64,000 nucleotides of DNA from an uncultured Alistipes sp. Its GTDB lineage: Bacteria; Bacteroidota; Bacteroidia; Bacteroidales; Rikenellaceae. A program made the translations under genes and the position numbers. Shown in pieces: positions 15,589 to 23,332 of the stretch. Each line of letters begins with the position of its first letter. Position 1 is the stretch's first letter. The notes below the pieces were generated by a model. That model was given only the letters and a program-made list of their open reading frames with translations. It was not told the DNA's origin and did no database searches. The DNA is taken from NCBI RefSeq assembly GCF_963931675.1, contig NZ_OZ007039.1:839657-903656 (forward strand), in the 5' to 3' direction.

Positions 15589-17139
15589 ATGAGCGAAGAA
15601 TTACAACAGAAACTCCGTGACCAACTTTGGGAAGTGGCCAATAAGTTGCGCGGTAATATGTCGGCCAGTGATTTCATGTATTTCACTTTGGGCTTCATCT
15701 TCTACAAATACCTTTCGGAGAAGATAGAGGCATACGCCAACAATGCTTTGGTGGATGATGAAGTGTCATTCAAAGAATTGTGGACTATGGAGGGCGAGGA
15801 TGCCGCCGAACTGCAAGAGGAACTGAAAAAGCAATGCTTGGAGGGTGTCGGCTACTTTATCGAACCGACTTACCTTTTCTCATCGGTGATAGACCGGATA
15901 AAGAAGAAAGAGAACATATTGCCCATCCTTGAACGCTCGTTGAAGCGGATTGAGGACAGCACATTGGGGCATGACAGTGAGGAAGATTTCGGTGGTCTGT
16001 TCTCTGATATAGACCTTGCTTCACCCAAGCTGGGCAAGACGGCTGATGACAAAAATACCCTCGTCAGCAATGTACTGTTGGCATTGGATGATATAAAGTT
16101 TGGCGTGGAAGCCTCGAATGAGATAGATATTCTTGGCGATGCCTACGAGTATATGATTGGCCAGTTCGCTGCTGGAGCCGGAAAGAAAGCCGGGGAGTTC
16201 TATACTCCGCAAGAGGTCAGTCAGATATTGGCAGAAATCGTGTCTATCGGTCATGCGCGGCTTCGCAATGTGTACGACCCGACTTGCGGTAGCGGCTCGT
16301 TGCTTCTTCGTGCGGCAAAGGTCGGTCACGCGGTGGATATTTACGGACAAGAGAAGAATCCGACCACTTACAACCTTGCCCGGATGAATATGCTGCTGCA
16401 CGGCATCAAGTTCAGCAACTTCAAGATTGAGAACGGTGATACATTAGAATGGGATGCCTTTGGCGATACGCAGTTTGACGCGGTTGTGGCAAATCCTCCT
16501 TTCTCTGCAGAATGGAGTGCCGCAGACAAGTTCAATAACGATGACCGTTTTAGCAAGGCCGGACGGCTCGCGCCGAAAAAAACAGCCGACTACGCCTTTA
16601 TCCTCCACATGATTTACCACTTGAATGAGGGTGGCACGATGGCTTGCGTAGCTCCGCATGGTGTATTGTTCCGTGGCAATGCAGAGGGTGTAATCCGCCG
16701 TTTCCTCATAGAGAAGAAGAACTATATAGATGCTATTATCGGTTTGCCAGCCAACATCTTCTATGGTACAAGCATACCAACCTGCATCCTTGTGATGAAG
16801 AAGTGCCGTAAGGAGGATGACAATATCCTGTTCATTGATGCCAGCAAGGAGTTTGAGAAAGTCAAAACCCAAAACAAGCTTCGTCCGCAACACATCCAAA
16901 AGATAGTCGAAACCTATCGTGACCGTAAGGAAATAGAAAAGTACAGTCACCTTGCCACGCTGCAAGAGATAGCCGACAACGATTATAACCTGAACATCCC
17001 TCGTTACGTTGATACGTTTGAGGAAGAAGAACCGATTGACATCAAGGCAGTAATGGCGGAAATCAAAGAATTAGAGACTAAACGTGCCGAGTTGGATAAG
17101 GAGATTGACGTATATCTGAAAGAGTTGGGAATTGTATAA
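15589..17139 (+). CDS. hsdM: Type I restriction-modification methyltransferase M subunit
   Basis: A 516-residue N6-adenine methyltransferase. An N-terminal helical HsdM domain covers about 8-150, followed by the AdoMet-binding motif I YDPTCGSGSLLL near 228-239 and the catalytic NPPF near 301-304. The C-terminal coiled coil (MAEIKELETKRAELDKEI) is typical for contact with HsdS. With HsdS it modifies adenines in the bipartite target and protects host DNA. The length is normal for the family. Confidence 0.95.
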   Translation: MSEELQQKLRDQLWEVANKLRGNMSASDFMYFTLGFIFYKYLSEKIEAYANNALVDDEVSFKELWTMEGEDAAELQEELKKQCLEGVGYFIEPTYLFSSVIDRIKKKENILPILERSLKRIEDSTLGHDSEEDFGGLFSDIDLASPKLGKTADDKNTLVSNVLLALDDIKFGVEASNEIDILGDAYEYMIGQFAAGAGKKAGEFYTPQEVSQILAEIVSIGHARLRNVYDPTCGSGSLLLRAAKVGHAVDIYGQEKNPTTYNLARMNMLLHGIKFSNFKIENGDTLEWDAFGDTQFDAVVANPPFSAEWSAADKFNNDDRFSKAGRLAPKKTADYAFILHMIYHLNEGGTMACVAPHGVLFRGNAEGVIRRFLIEKKNYIDAIIGLPANIFYGTSIPTCILVMKKCRKEDDNILFIDASKEFEKVKTQNKLRPQHIQKIVETYRDRKEIEKYSHLATLQEIADNDYNLNIPRYVDTFEEEEPIDIKAVMAEIKELETKRAELDKEIDVYLKELGIV

Positions 17140-17191
17140 TTCTGAATGTGTAATTTGAAGTCGCAAATTGCGACATCAAGGTTTATAAGCT

Positions 17192-18130
17192 ATGGCGAAA
17201 GACAGGGAAAAGATAGAGGGTAAGGCAAGCGAACAGGTCGCAAATTGCGGCCAGTTACCAGAGGTTATTGACATAAAGCCGATGATTCGGGTAATCAGAG
17301 GCCAACAAGTCATAATTGACAGGGATTTGGCTCTGTTATACGGTGTGGAAACCAGAGTGTTGAACCAAGCTGTAAAACGAAACAGTGAGCGATTCCCAGA
17401 TGACTTCATGTTTCAACTCAGCAAAGAGGACGTTGAAATCTTGAAATCACAAAATGTGACTTCAAGTTGGGGCGGCGACAGAAGATTGCCTTACGCATTT
17501 ACAGAACAAGGTATTGCCATGCTTAGCTCTGTCTTGAAATCACAAACTGCCGTAGATGTGAATATCCGCATTATGCGAGCCTTTGTGTCCATGCGCCGTT
17601 TCATTGCCACTAATGCTCAACTGTTCCAGCGGCTTGAAACGATAGAATACCATCAACTGGAAATGAAACAGCATCAAGAGGTAACGGACAAGCGCATTGA
17701 CGAGGTTTTCAAGCGACTTGACGCAAACATTCCACCCATACAAGGCATATTCTATGATGGACAAGTGTTTGACGCTTACCGTTTCGTGTCTGATTTGATG
17801 CGAAAGGCCAAACGTTCAATCGTGCTTATTGATAACTATGTGGATGACACCGTGCTTACCTTGCTTGACAAGAGGGAGAACGGAGTGACGGCAACCATCT
17901 ACACACAACGTATCAGTAGCCAGTTTCAGTTGGATGTTGACCGTCACAATGCCCAATATCCACTCATAGAGATAAAGCTATTTAATAAAGCGCATGACCG
18001 CTTCTTGCTTGTGGACGATGAGGTTTACCACATAGGAGCATCCATCAAAGATTTGGGTAAAAAGTGGTTTGGCTTTACCCTAATGCGTGACATCACGGCA
18101 ACCGAACTTATCAACAAAATTAAAGAGTAA
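17192..18130 (+). CDS. ORF6N-domain protein with HKD-like C-terminal domain
   Basis: A 312-residue protein. Residues about 24-115 form an ORF6N (KilA-N-related) DNA-binding domain with IDRDLALLYGVETRVLNQAV and FTEQGIAMLSSVL. A coiled-coil linker (about 150-175) follows. The C-terminal part resembles phospholipase D-type folds, with HDRFLLVDDEVYH from H268 and GASIKDLGKKWF, an H-x-R variant of the usual H-x-K motif. ORF6N genes are frequent between hsdM and hsdS in Bacteroidetes. Its stop overlaps the hsdS start (TAATG), suggesting translational coupling. The function in restriction is unknown. Confidence 0.8.
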   Translation: MAKDREKIEGKASEQVANCGQLPEVIDIKPMIRVIRGQQVIIDRDLALLYGVETRVLNQAVKRNSERFPDDFMFQLSKEDVEILKSQNVTSSWGGDRRLPYAFTEQGIAMLSSVLKSQTAVDVNIRIMRAFVSMRRFIATNAQLFQRLETIEYHQLEMKQHQEVTDKRIDEVFKRLDANIPPIQGIFYDGQVFDAYRFVSDLMRKAKRSIVLIDNYVDDTVLTLLDKRENGVTATIYTQRISSQFQLDVDRHNAQYPLIEIKLFNKAHDRFLLVDDEVYHIGASIKDLGKKWFGFTLMRDITATELINKIKE

Positions 18131-19362
18131 TGACTATGGCAGACAATAAAGATAAGAAAGTCCTTAATGTTCCGGCTTTGCGATTTCCGGAGTTTACGGA
18201 TGAATGGAAAGAAGTACTTTTTGCAAGTAATCTTGAAAGATTGGAGAATGGAGCGACCTATAACACAAATGATAAAGATGGCGTTCCGATGTCCCGTATA
18301 GAAACAATATCAACAGGACGTATAGACTATACAAAAGTTGGTCATTGTTCTACTCCTCAAAAAATAGAACATTATATAATGCGATATGGTGACATTCTTT
18401 TTAGCCATATCAATAGCCTAAAGCATATAGGAAAGACCGCATATTATAGTGCAGAAGAACCTTTATATCATGGGATGAATTTGTTATTATTTCGTTGTAA
18501 GAACAATGTCGATTCTAAATTTTTCTTTTTCCTCATAAATAATACCCATTTCATACGTAAATGTCAAATTTTAGCAAAACAAGCCGTAAATCAAGCAAGT
18601 ATTAGTACCTCCGATTTGAAGAAGATAAAAGTATATATCCCCGATATAAATGAACAATCAAAAATACAGAAATTCCTTTCTCTGATTGAAAAACGTATTG
18701 AGCTGCAAAACAAAATCATTGAGAAATACGAATCCTTAATTCAGGCGATATGCGATACCTTGATTGAACAAGAAACGCAGCAAGTCACATTATCTTTTAG
18801 TGACTTTGGGCAATCATATTCAGGGTTATCAGGAAAAAGCGCAGATGATTTTGGTGAAGGTTATCCGTTCATAACATACATGAATGTCTATCAGAATCAA
18901 ATCATTGATTTAACAGATGTGGGGCTTGTAAAAATCAATGAAACAGAACAACAGTCTGTTGTTCGTTATGGCGATATTCTTCTTACGTTATCTTCTGAAA
19001 CGCCGGAAGAAGTTGGAATGGGTGCAGTGTATTTGGGAGAAACTTATCCTTTGTATCTGAATAGTTTCTGCTTTGGTATTCATATAACCGATGAATCCAA
19101 GATATATCCTCCATTTTTGGCTTATTATGTTTCATCACAATCATTTAGAAAAGCCGTGTATCCATTGGCACAGGGCAGCACACGCTTTAATTTGCAGAAA
19201 AGTGACTTTATGAAGAAAAAGTTTTCTTTTCCAGTGATAGAAAAGCAACACAAAATATACTCAATCCTCAAAATCTATTCCGACAAACTAATTGTTGAAA
19301 AACTGATAATGAGATTGCTTTGTAATCAAAAGTGTTATCTGTTACGCCAGTTGTTTATATGA
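18130..19362 (+). CDS. hsdS: Type I specificity subunit S, expressed copy
   Basis: A 410-residue HsdS with two target-recognition domains, each followed by a conserved helical region (KRIELQNKIIEKYESLIQAI around residues 190-206, and the C-terminal YLLRQLFI). It starts in the TAATG overlap with the ORF6N gene, so this is the copy read with hsdM. Its N-terminus contains VPALRFPEF, encoded by the 41-bp outer inverted repeat at 18167-18207. SLIQAI is encoded by an 18-bp inner repeat. Recombination at these repeats would replace one or both recognition domains and change the methylated sequence. Confidence 0.93.
   Translation: MTMADNKDKKVLNVPALRFPEFTDEWKEVLFASNLERLENGATYNTNDKDGVPMSRIETISTGRIDYTKVGHCSTPQKIEHYIMRYGDILFSHINSLKHIGKTAYYSAEEPLYHGMNLLLFRCKNNVDSKFFFFLINNTHFIRKCQILAKQAVNQASISTSDLKKIKVYIPDINEQSKIQKFLSLIEKRIELQNKIIEKYESLIQAICDTLIEQETQQVTLSFSDFGQSYSGLSGKSADDFGEGYPFITYMNVYQNQIIDLTDVGLVKINETEQQSVVRYGDILLTLSSETPEEVGMGAVYLGETYPLYLNSFCFGIHITDESKIYPPFLAYYVSSQSFRKAVYPLAQGSTRFNLQKSDFMKKKFSFPVIEKQHKIYSILKIYSDKLIVEKLIMRLLCNQKCYLLRQLFI
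18167..18207 (+). repeat. Outer inverted repeat, left copy (hsdS shufflon)
   Basis: 41 bases encoding VPALRFPEF of the expressed hsdS. The inverted partner is 21751-21791 in the silent full-length hsdS; the first 19 bases (ATGTTCCGGCTTTGCGATT) are identical and the rest nearly so. It is a candidate crossover site for swapping whole genes. Confidence 0.85.
18732..18749 (+). repeat. Inner inverted repeat, left copy (hsdS shufflon)
   Basis: ATCCTTAATTCAGGCGAT lies between the two recognition domains of the expressed hsdS. Its perfect inverted partner at 19959-19976 stands in front of the half-length cassette. Both copies read SLIQAI in frame, so crossover would swap the second recognition domain without breaking the gene. 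Confidence 0.9.
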
Positions 19363-19381
19363 ACATCTGACGTAACAGATA
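19336..19381. repeat. Inverted repeat formed by converging hsdS 3' ends
   Basis: TATCTGTTACG at 19336-19346 and its inverse at 19371-19381 come from the conserved final codons (YLLRQ) of the two converging genes. It can act as a hairpin and as extended homology for inversion. Confidence 0.7.
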
Positions 19382-19942
19382 CTCTTTCTCTTTGGTGTAT
19401 GATTGTAACAAATTTTTCTCTATCTCAATCTTTGCTTGGATAGTTTTCAAGATTCCAGCTATAGTGTTGGCCTCACTTTTTGAAATAGGAAGAGGAACGG
19501 AATTTTCCAAAAATCTTCCATTGGTTATGTTTATAGTGTTCTTTGCACCTTTTTGTATGAGCGGATGAAGATAGTTGAAAGCATTACTTGGTTGCATAAA
19601 ATAGAAATGCAAAATTACGCCTACACTATCACTTGCAGGAATATAAACTCCATACAAAGGTGAAACAGCTACATCTTCTCGAATATCGCTACGCTTTATT
19701 ATACCATACGGGAAATCACCAGTCGGACTTTTCGTATAAACAATATCTCCGTATTTGACAATATTATAGTGACTTGTCTGTTTCGCTGCAAAAGAACGTC
19801 CAAGATATTCAATTTGATTTACAACCCCTTGGCTGACAGACACAGAACAAATGGTTCTTCCATCAACATTCTTCTCATTCCGCTCTTGCAAAACCTTACA
19901 TAGGTCTATTCTTCGCCACGTACCCTTGCTTATCCCATCCAT
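19355..19942 (-). CDS. Silent half-length hsdS cassette A (one recognition domain)
   Basis: A 195-residue reading frame containing one target-recognition domain and the conserved C-terminal helix ending YLLRQMFI. It converges on the expressed hsdS and overlaps its end by 8 bases. The frame stays open upstream of its nominal ATG into the inner inverted repeat, where it encodes SLIQAI just as the expressed gene does. It therefore looks like a stored second recognition domain waiting to be joined by inversion, not a stand-alone gene. No ribosome-binding site or promoter is evident. Confidence 0.85.
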   Translation of the reverse strand: MDGISKGTWRRIDLCKVLQERNEKNVDGRTICSVSVSQGVVNQIEYLGRSFAAKQTSHYNIVKYGDIVYTKSPTGDFPYGIIKRSDIREDVAVSPLYGVYIPASDSVGVILHFYFMQPSNAFNYLHPLIQKGAKNTINITNGRFLENSVPLPISKSEANTIAGILKTIQAKIEIEKNLLQSYTKEKEYLLRQMFI

Positions 19943-19958
19943 CTTTGCCTTATAAATA

Positions 19959-19976
19959 ATCGCCTGAATTAAGGAT
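19959..19976 (-). repeat. Inner inverted repeat, right copy (hsdS shufflon)
   Basis: The exact reverse complement of 18732-18749, 17 bases upstream of cassette A and 13 bases before cassette B. Confidence 0.9.
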
Positions 19977-19988
19977 GATAATACGGCA

Positions 19989-20573
19989 ATGTCAGCCCTT
20001 GCAGATAAACTCTATTCATCTACGAAAGGCGAAACTTATTCTTTTCGACAGCTCTTTGATGTGGTTAATGAGAGGAACAAGAAACTTACATACTCCAATG
20101 TTTTATCAGCCAGTCAAGAATTGGGGATGATTGAACGGAGCGATATAAACATAGACATTAAATTTGAGCAAGATAGCATCAGTAAATATAAGATTGTCCG
20201 CAGAGGTGATTATGTAGTTCATCTTCGCTCATTTCAAGGTGGTTTTGCTTTTTCAGATAGAACTGGAATATGCAGTCCTGCATATACAATCCTGCGCCCC
20301 CATGATATGGTAGTATATGGTTATCTTTCCTATTTTTTTACGTCAAAACCATTTATAAAGTCACTCAAACTTGTTACATACGGTATTCGTGACGGACGTT
20401 CAATCAATGTAGAAGAATGGTTGGATATGACGGTAACACTTCCAACAAAACGTGAACAGTCACACATTCTTGCAATCATAAATGCAATAGATAACAAATT
20501 GCACAATGAAAATCAGATACATAATTATATGTTTCGACAAAGGACATACTTGCTGAAAACGATGTTTATATAA
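19989..20573 (+). CDS. Silent half-length hsdS cassette B (one recognition domain)
   Basis: A 194-residue frame with one recognition domain and the C-terminal helix ending YLLKTMFI. Its first codons (TCAGCCCTTGCAGA) align with the inter-domain region of the full-length silent hsdS on the other strand (TCAGCCATTGCAGA near 21205-21218). It is thus the likely partner cassette for that gene. It diverges from cassette A and converges on the full-length copy, whose 3' end it overlaps by 8 bases through the palindrome ATGTTTATATAAACAT. It has no promoter of its own that I can see. Confidence 0.82.
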   Translation: MSALADKLYSSTKGETYSFRQLFDVVNERNKKLTYSNVLSASQELGMIERSDINIDIKFEQDSISKYKIVRRGDYVVHLRSFQGGFAFSDRTGICSPAYTILRPHDMVVYGYLSYFFTSKPFIKSLKLVTYGIRDGRSINVEEWLDMTVTLPTKREQSHILAIINAIDNKLHNENQIHNYMFRQRTYLLKTMFI

Positions 20574-20577
20574 ACAT
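20562..20577. repeat. Perfect 16-bp palindrome at converging hsdS 3' ends
   Basis: ATGTTTATATAAACAT joins the last codons (MFI and stop) of cassette B and of the silent full-length hsdS. Confidence 0.8.
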
Positions 20578-21798
20578 ATTGCGTAATAAATAGTTTCGTT
20601 GCATCACCAGACTTTGCATAATGCGTTGTTCACAAGACAATTTTAAGGATAACGAGTTGAGAATTTTCGCTATACGTTTTTGCTCGTCTATATTAGGTAT
20701 GCGGTGAGTTGTATTAAAAAAATCAATCACAGAAATGTTAAGTAATCCATGATTCCTTGCACCTTCACCTGCTATATCAGCAACACCTTTATACCATTTC
20801 TTGGATTCAAAGTAATGTGCAAGAAAGTCTGCATCTACCTTGCTTGAATCAGGTCGAAAACAGATATACAAAGGGGATAATACGCCTTTATCATACCGTT
20901 CCAATCGTTTTATTGCACCCCATGTGTAATCACCCGAATAACTTTTATTATAGGCAAAATCCCCTTTCTGTAAAAGATAATATCCTTCCAAATTTTCACT
21001 TGCAACAGTCTTATTGAAGAAATCTTCTTGGTTGACAAGTCCATATTGCGCCGCAATAGTCAAAACTTGTCTGCATTGTCTACCTATATTTTTAGTTTGA
21101 ATCCTTTGGCATATATCAGAAAGTTTAACCAATTTCCACTCCTTGCTGTATGGTGATAACCTTTTAGCAGGCATTGATTCTTTGGGAGTACAGAATAGAG
21201 TTTCTGCAATGGCTGACTTTAATTTCTTCAAATCCTCAATGATTTTGTTCTGAGTTGAAATACGGTCATCTATTAACTGTAATAAAGTTGCAATTTTAAT
21301 TTGCTCATCTTGCGCTGGTTTATATATTGGCATATCAAAAAACACGTCATCTTTAATGCTTACTCGGTCAAATCTAACCCCAGAATCACCATGAGAATAT
21401 ACATATGAATGCCAAGCAGAACTCTTAAAACGGTAATAAAGGAATTTGGGAAATATGTTATGTACAGAAAAACAGAGGTATAAGGGTGATATTATTCCAG
21501 CATCTTCCCCCTCATAGATATTAACAGGACCAAATGGAGCTGCGGTTGATTTTCTTGGATTATAAACAAAGTCACCATTACATATAACATAATACCCATC
21601 TGTATTTTCCGTATTTGCAATTTCTCTATCGAAGTAATTACCTTGCGGAACAAGACCTAAGTTTGCAGAATTACACAAAACATTCTTAACTATATTCCCT
21701 TTGTTTTTCTTCGTAATCTTTGTAGCGAAATCACTCAATCTCAATTTTTCCCATTCACCGCTAAACTCCGGGAATCGCAAAGCCGGAACATCGCACAC
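20566..21798 (-). CDS. Silent full-length specificity subunit S
   Basis: A 410-residue HsdS with two recognition domains, central helix QNKIIEDLKKLKSAIAETLF and C-terminal YLLRNMFI. The frame begins at a GTG only three codons before VPALRFPEF, which is encoded by the outer inverted repeat (21751-21791). It lacks the longer N-terminus of the expressed gene (MTMADNKDKKVLN). No promoter points toward it, as the recombinase gene diverges only 40 bases away. It is most simply a stored allele that becomes expressed after inversion between the outer repeats. It might also be weakly expressed; RNA data would tell. Confidence 0.85.
   Translation of the reverse strand: MCDVPALRFPEFSGEWEKLRLSDFATKITKKNKGNIVKNVLCNSANLGLVPQGNYFDREIANTENTDGYYVICNGDFVYNPRKSTAAPFGPVNIYEGEDAGIISPLYLCFSVHNIFPKFLYYRFKSSAWHSYVYSHGDSGVRFDRVSIKDDVFFDMPIYKPAQDEQIKIATLLQLIDDRISTQNKIIEDLKKLKSAIAETLFCTPKESMPAKRLSPYSKEWKLVKLSDICQRIQTKNIGRQCRQVLTIAAQYGLVNQEDFFNKTVASENLEGYYLLQKGDFAYNKSYSGDYTWGAIKRLERYDKGVLSPLYICFRPDSSKVDADFLAHYFESKKWYKGVADIAGEGARNHGLLNISVIDFFNTTHRIPNIDEQKRIAKILNSLSLKLSCEQRIMQSLVMQRNYLLRNMFI
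21751..21791 (-). repeat. Outer inverted repeat, right copy (hsdS shufflon)
   Basis: The inverted partner of 18167-18207: 19 identical bases, then near-identity over the 41-base unit, encoding VPALRFPEF of the silent gene. Confidence 0.85.
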
Positions 21799-21837
21799 TA
21801 TATTTCTCTAATTATAAGAACCAATTATTTAGAAATC

Positions 21838-22764
21838 ATGATTCATAAAACAGTTAGAGAAATTGCGGCGGCTTGGAAAGAATACAAGCGTCCTTATGTG
21901 AAGCAGTCCACAATGGCAGCTTATGTGTTAATCTTGGAGAACCACGTTCTTCCTTACTTCGGGGATGGTGATTCGCTCCACGAACAGGAGGTGCAGGCTT
22001 TCGTCTTGCAAAAGTTGGAACGTGGTTTGAGTGTCAAAACAGTCAAGGACATTCTGATTGTCCTTAAAATGGTGATGAAATTCGGGGTCAAAAATGAGTG
22101 GATGACCTATTATGAATGGGATATAAAGTATCCCACGACCTCCACCAACAAGGAACTGGAAGTGCTGTCTGTCGCCAATCATAGAAAGATACTAAACTAC
22201 ATCCAAAGCCACTTCACTTTTACCGGGCTTGGCATCTATATCAGTCTTAGTACCGGGCTGCGCATCGGAGAAATTTGCGCATTGAAATGGAGCGACATCA
22301 ATGTAGCAGACGGCACAATAACAGTAAGTCGCACGATTGAGCGCATCTATATCATTGAGGGAGAGAAAAAGCATACAGAACTTATCATCAACACGCCTAA
22401 AACCAAAAACTCCTGCCGCGAAATTCCTATGAGCAAGGAATTGTTGGCTATGATTAAACCGTTGAAAAAGGTGGTCAATGAAGATTTCTATGTGCTTACC
22501 AACGATGAACGTCCCACAGAGCCACGCACGTATCGCAACTATTACAATGGCTTGATGGTAAAGCTCGACATCCCCAAACTGAAATATCACGGTCTGCGTC
22601 ACAGCTTCGCCACCCGTTGTATTGAAGCCGGATGCGACTATAAAACTGTCAGTGTATTGTTAGGCCACTCCAATATTTCGACCACGCTCAACCTTTATGT
22701 TCATCCCAATATGGAACAGAAGAAGCGTTGCATTTCCAAAATGTTCAAATCATTGGGAAAGTAG
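21838..22764 (+). CDS. Tyrosine recombinase, probable hsdS invertase
   Basis: A 308-residue tyrosine recombinase with an N-terminal SAM-like domain (about 10-95) and catalytic boxes STGLRIGEICALKW, HGLRHSFATRCIEAG, LLGHSNISTTLNLYVH carrying R, H-x-x-R, H and Y. It lacks the arm-binding domain of integrases 1 and 2. It lies directly beside the hsdS cassettes, a placement known for recombinases that invert type I specificity genes in Bacteroides and streptococci. I infer that it flips the cassettes at the inverted repeats. It diverges from the silent hsdS. Confidence 0.87.
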   Translation: MIHKTVREIAAAWKEYKRPYVKQSTMAAYVLILENHVLPYFGDGDSLHEQEVQAFVLQKLERGLSVKTVKDILIVLKMVMKFGVKNEWMTYYEWDIKYPTTSTNKELEVLSVANHRKILNYIQSHFTFTGLGIYISLSTGLRIGEICALKWSDINVADGTITVSRTIERIYIIEGEKKHTELIINTPKTKNSCREIPMSKELLAMIKPLKKVVNEDFYVLTNDERPTEPRTYRNYYNGLMVKLDIPKLKYHGLRHSFATRCIEAGCDYKTVSVLLGHSNISTTLNLYVHPNMEQKKRCISKMFKSLGK

Positions 22765-22773
22765 AAGTTGTAT

Positions 22774-23310
22774 TCATCTTCTGAATACAGCCCATAGAAT
22801 TACGGCAAGATAGCTGATGAGCAAAACTATCACCACAAATATGAGCCAACGGTTGGAAAGCCAAATGCCTTCATTGCTTTGGAGGCGTTTGGCCATTTTA
22901 TTGCTGTGCTTCTCCAACAGCTCTTCTTCGGCCTTGATGTGTTTGGCTGTGCATTGATGCACTTTCGCCAGTTCATCGGTGCCAATTTTGGCATGGATGA
23001 CGGTGTGCTGTTCCGCCTTGACAATGGCACGGTTGATGCCGTCCACGATATTGTCCGCACTGTCCTTTGCCGCAAGCAAGGCATTGAAAGCCGTCCGTTC
23101 CCGTTGGACGGTATGCTTCAAGCTGCCGTGTATGCCGTGCAGTTCTTCCTTTAGCGCATTGATTTCTTTCAGCAAATTACGAAGTTCAATCAGTTGGCAG
23201 TTGACTTCCTGAAGCAGTCCGTCAAGTTCCCGTTTGTCCTGCTCCAGTTCATCTTCGGATGTATAATTGGCAAGCCTCTCACGTAGAGCCGCCGTATCGG
23301 GTTGTTTCAT
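22774..23310 (-). CDS. Coiled-coil protein with C-terminal membrane anchor
   Basis: A 178-residue protein that I do not recognise as a named family. Residues about 15-75 and 95-145 are strongly charged and heptad-like (coiled coil). One hydrophobic helix (WLIFVVIVLLISYLAVILW) near 153-171 is followed by a short basic tail, as in tail-anchored proteins. It lies 22 bases downstream of the relaxase gene and reads the same way, so it is probably part of the mobilization operon. It might tether the relaxosome to the membrane or a coupling protein; that is speculation. Confidence 0.65.
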   Translation of the reverse strand: MKQPDTAALRERLANYTSEDELEQDKRELDGLLQEVNCQLIELRNLLKEINALKEELHGIHGSLKHTVQRERTAFNALLAAKDSADNIVDGINRAIVKAEQHTVIHAKIGTDELAKVHQCTAKHIKAEEELLEKHSNKMAKRLQSNEGIWLSNRWLIFVVIVLLISYLAVILWAVFRR

Positions 23311-23332
23311 TGCGTTGCTGTTTTTAGGTTTG

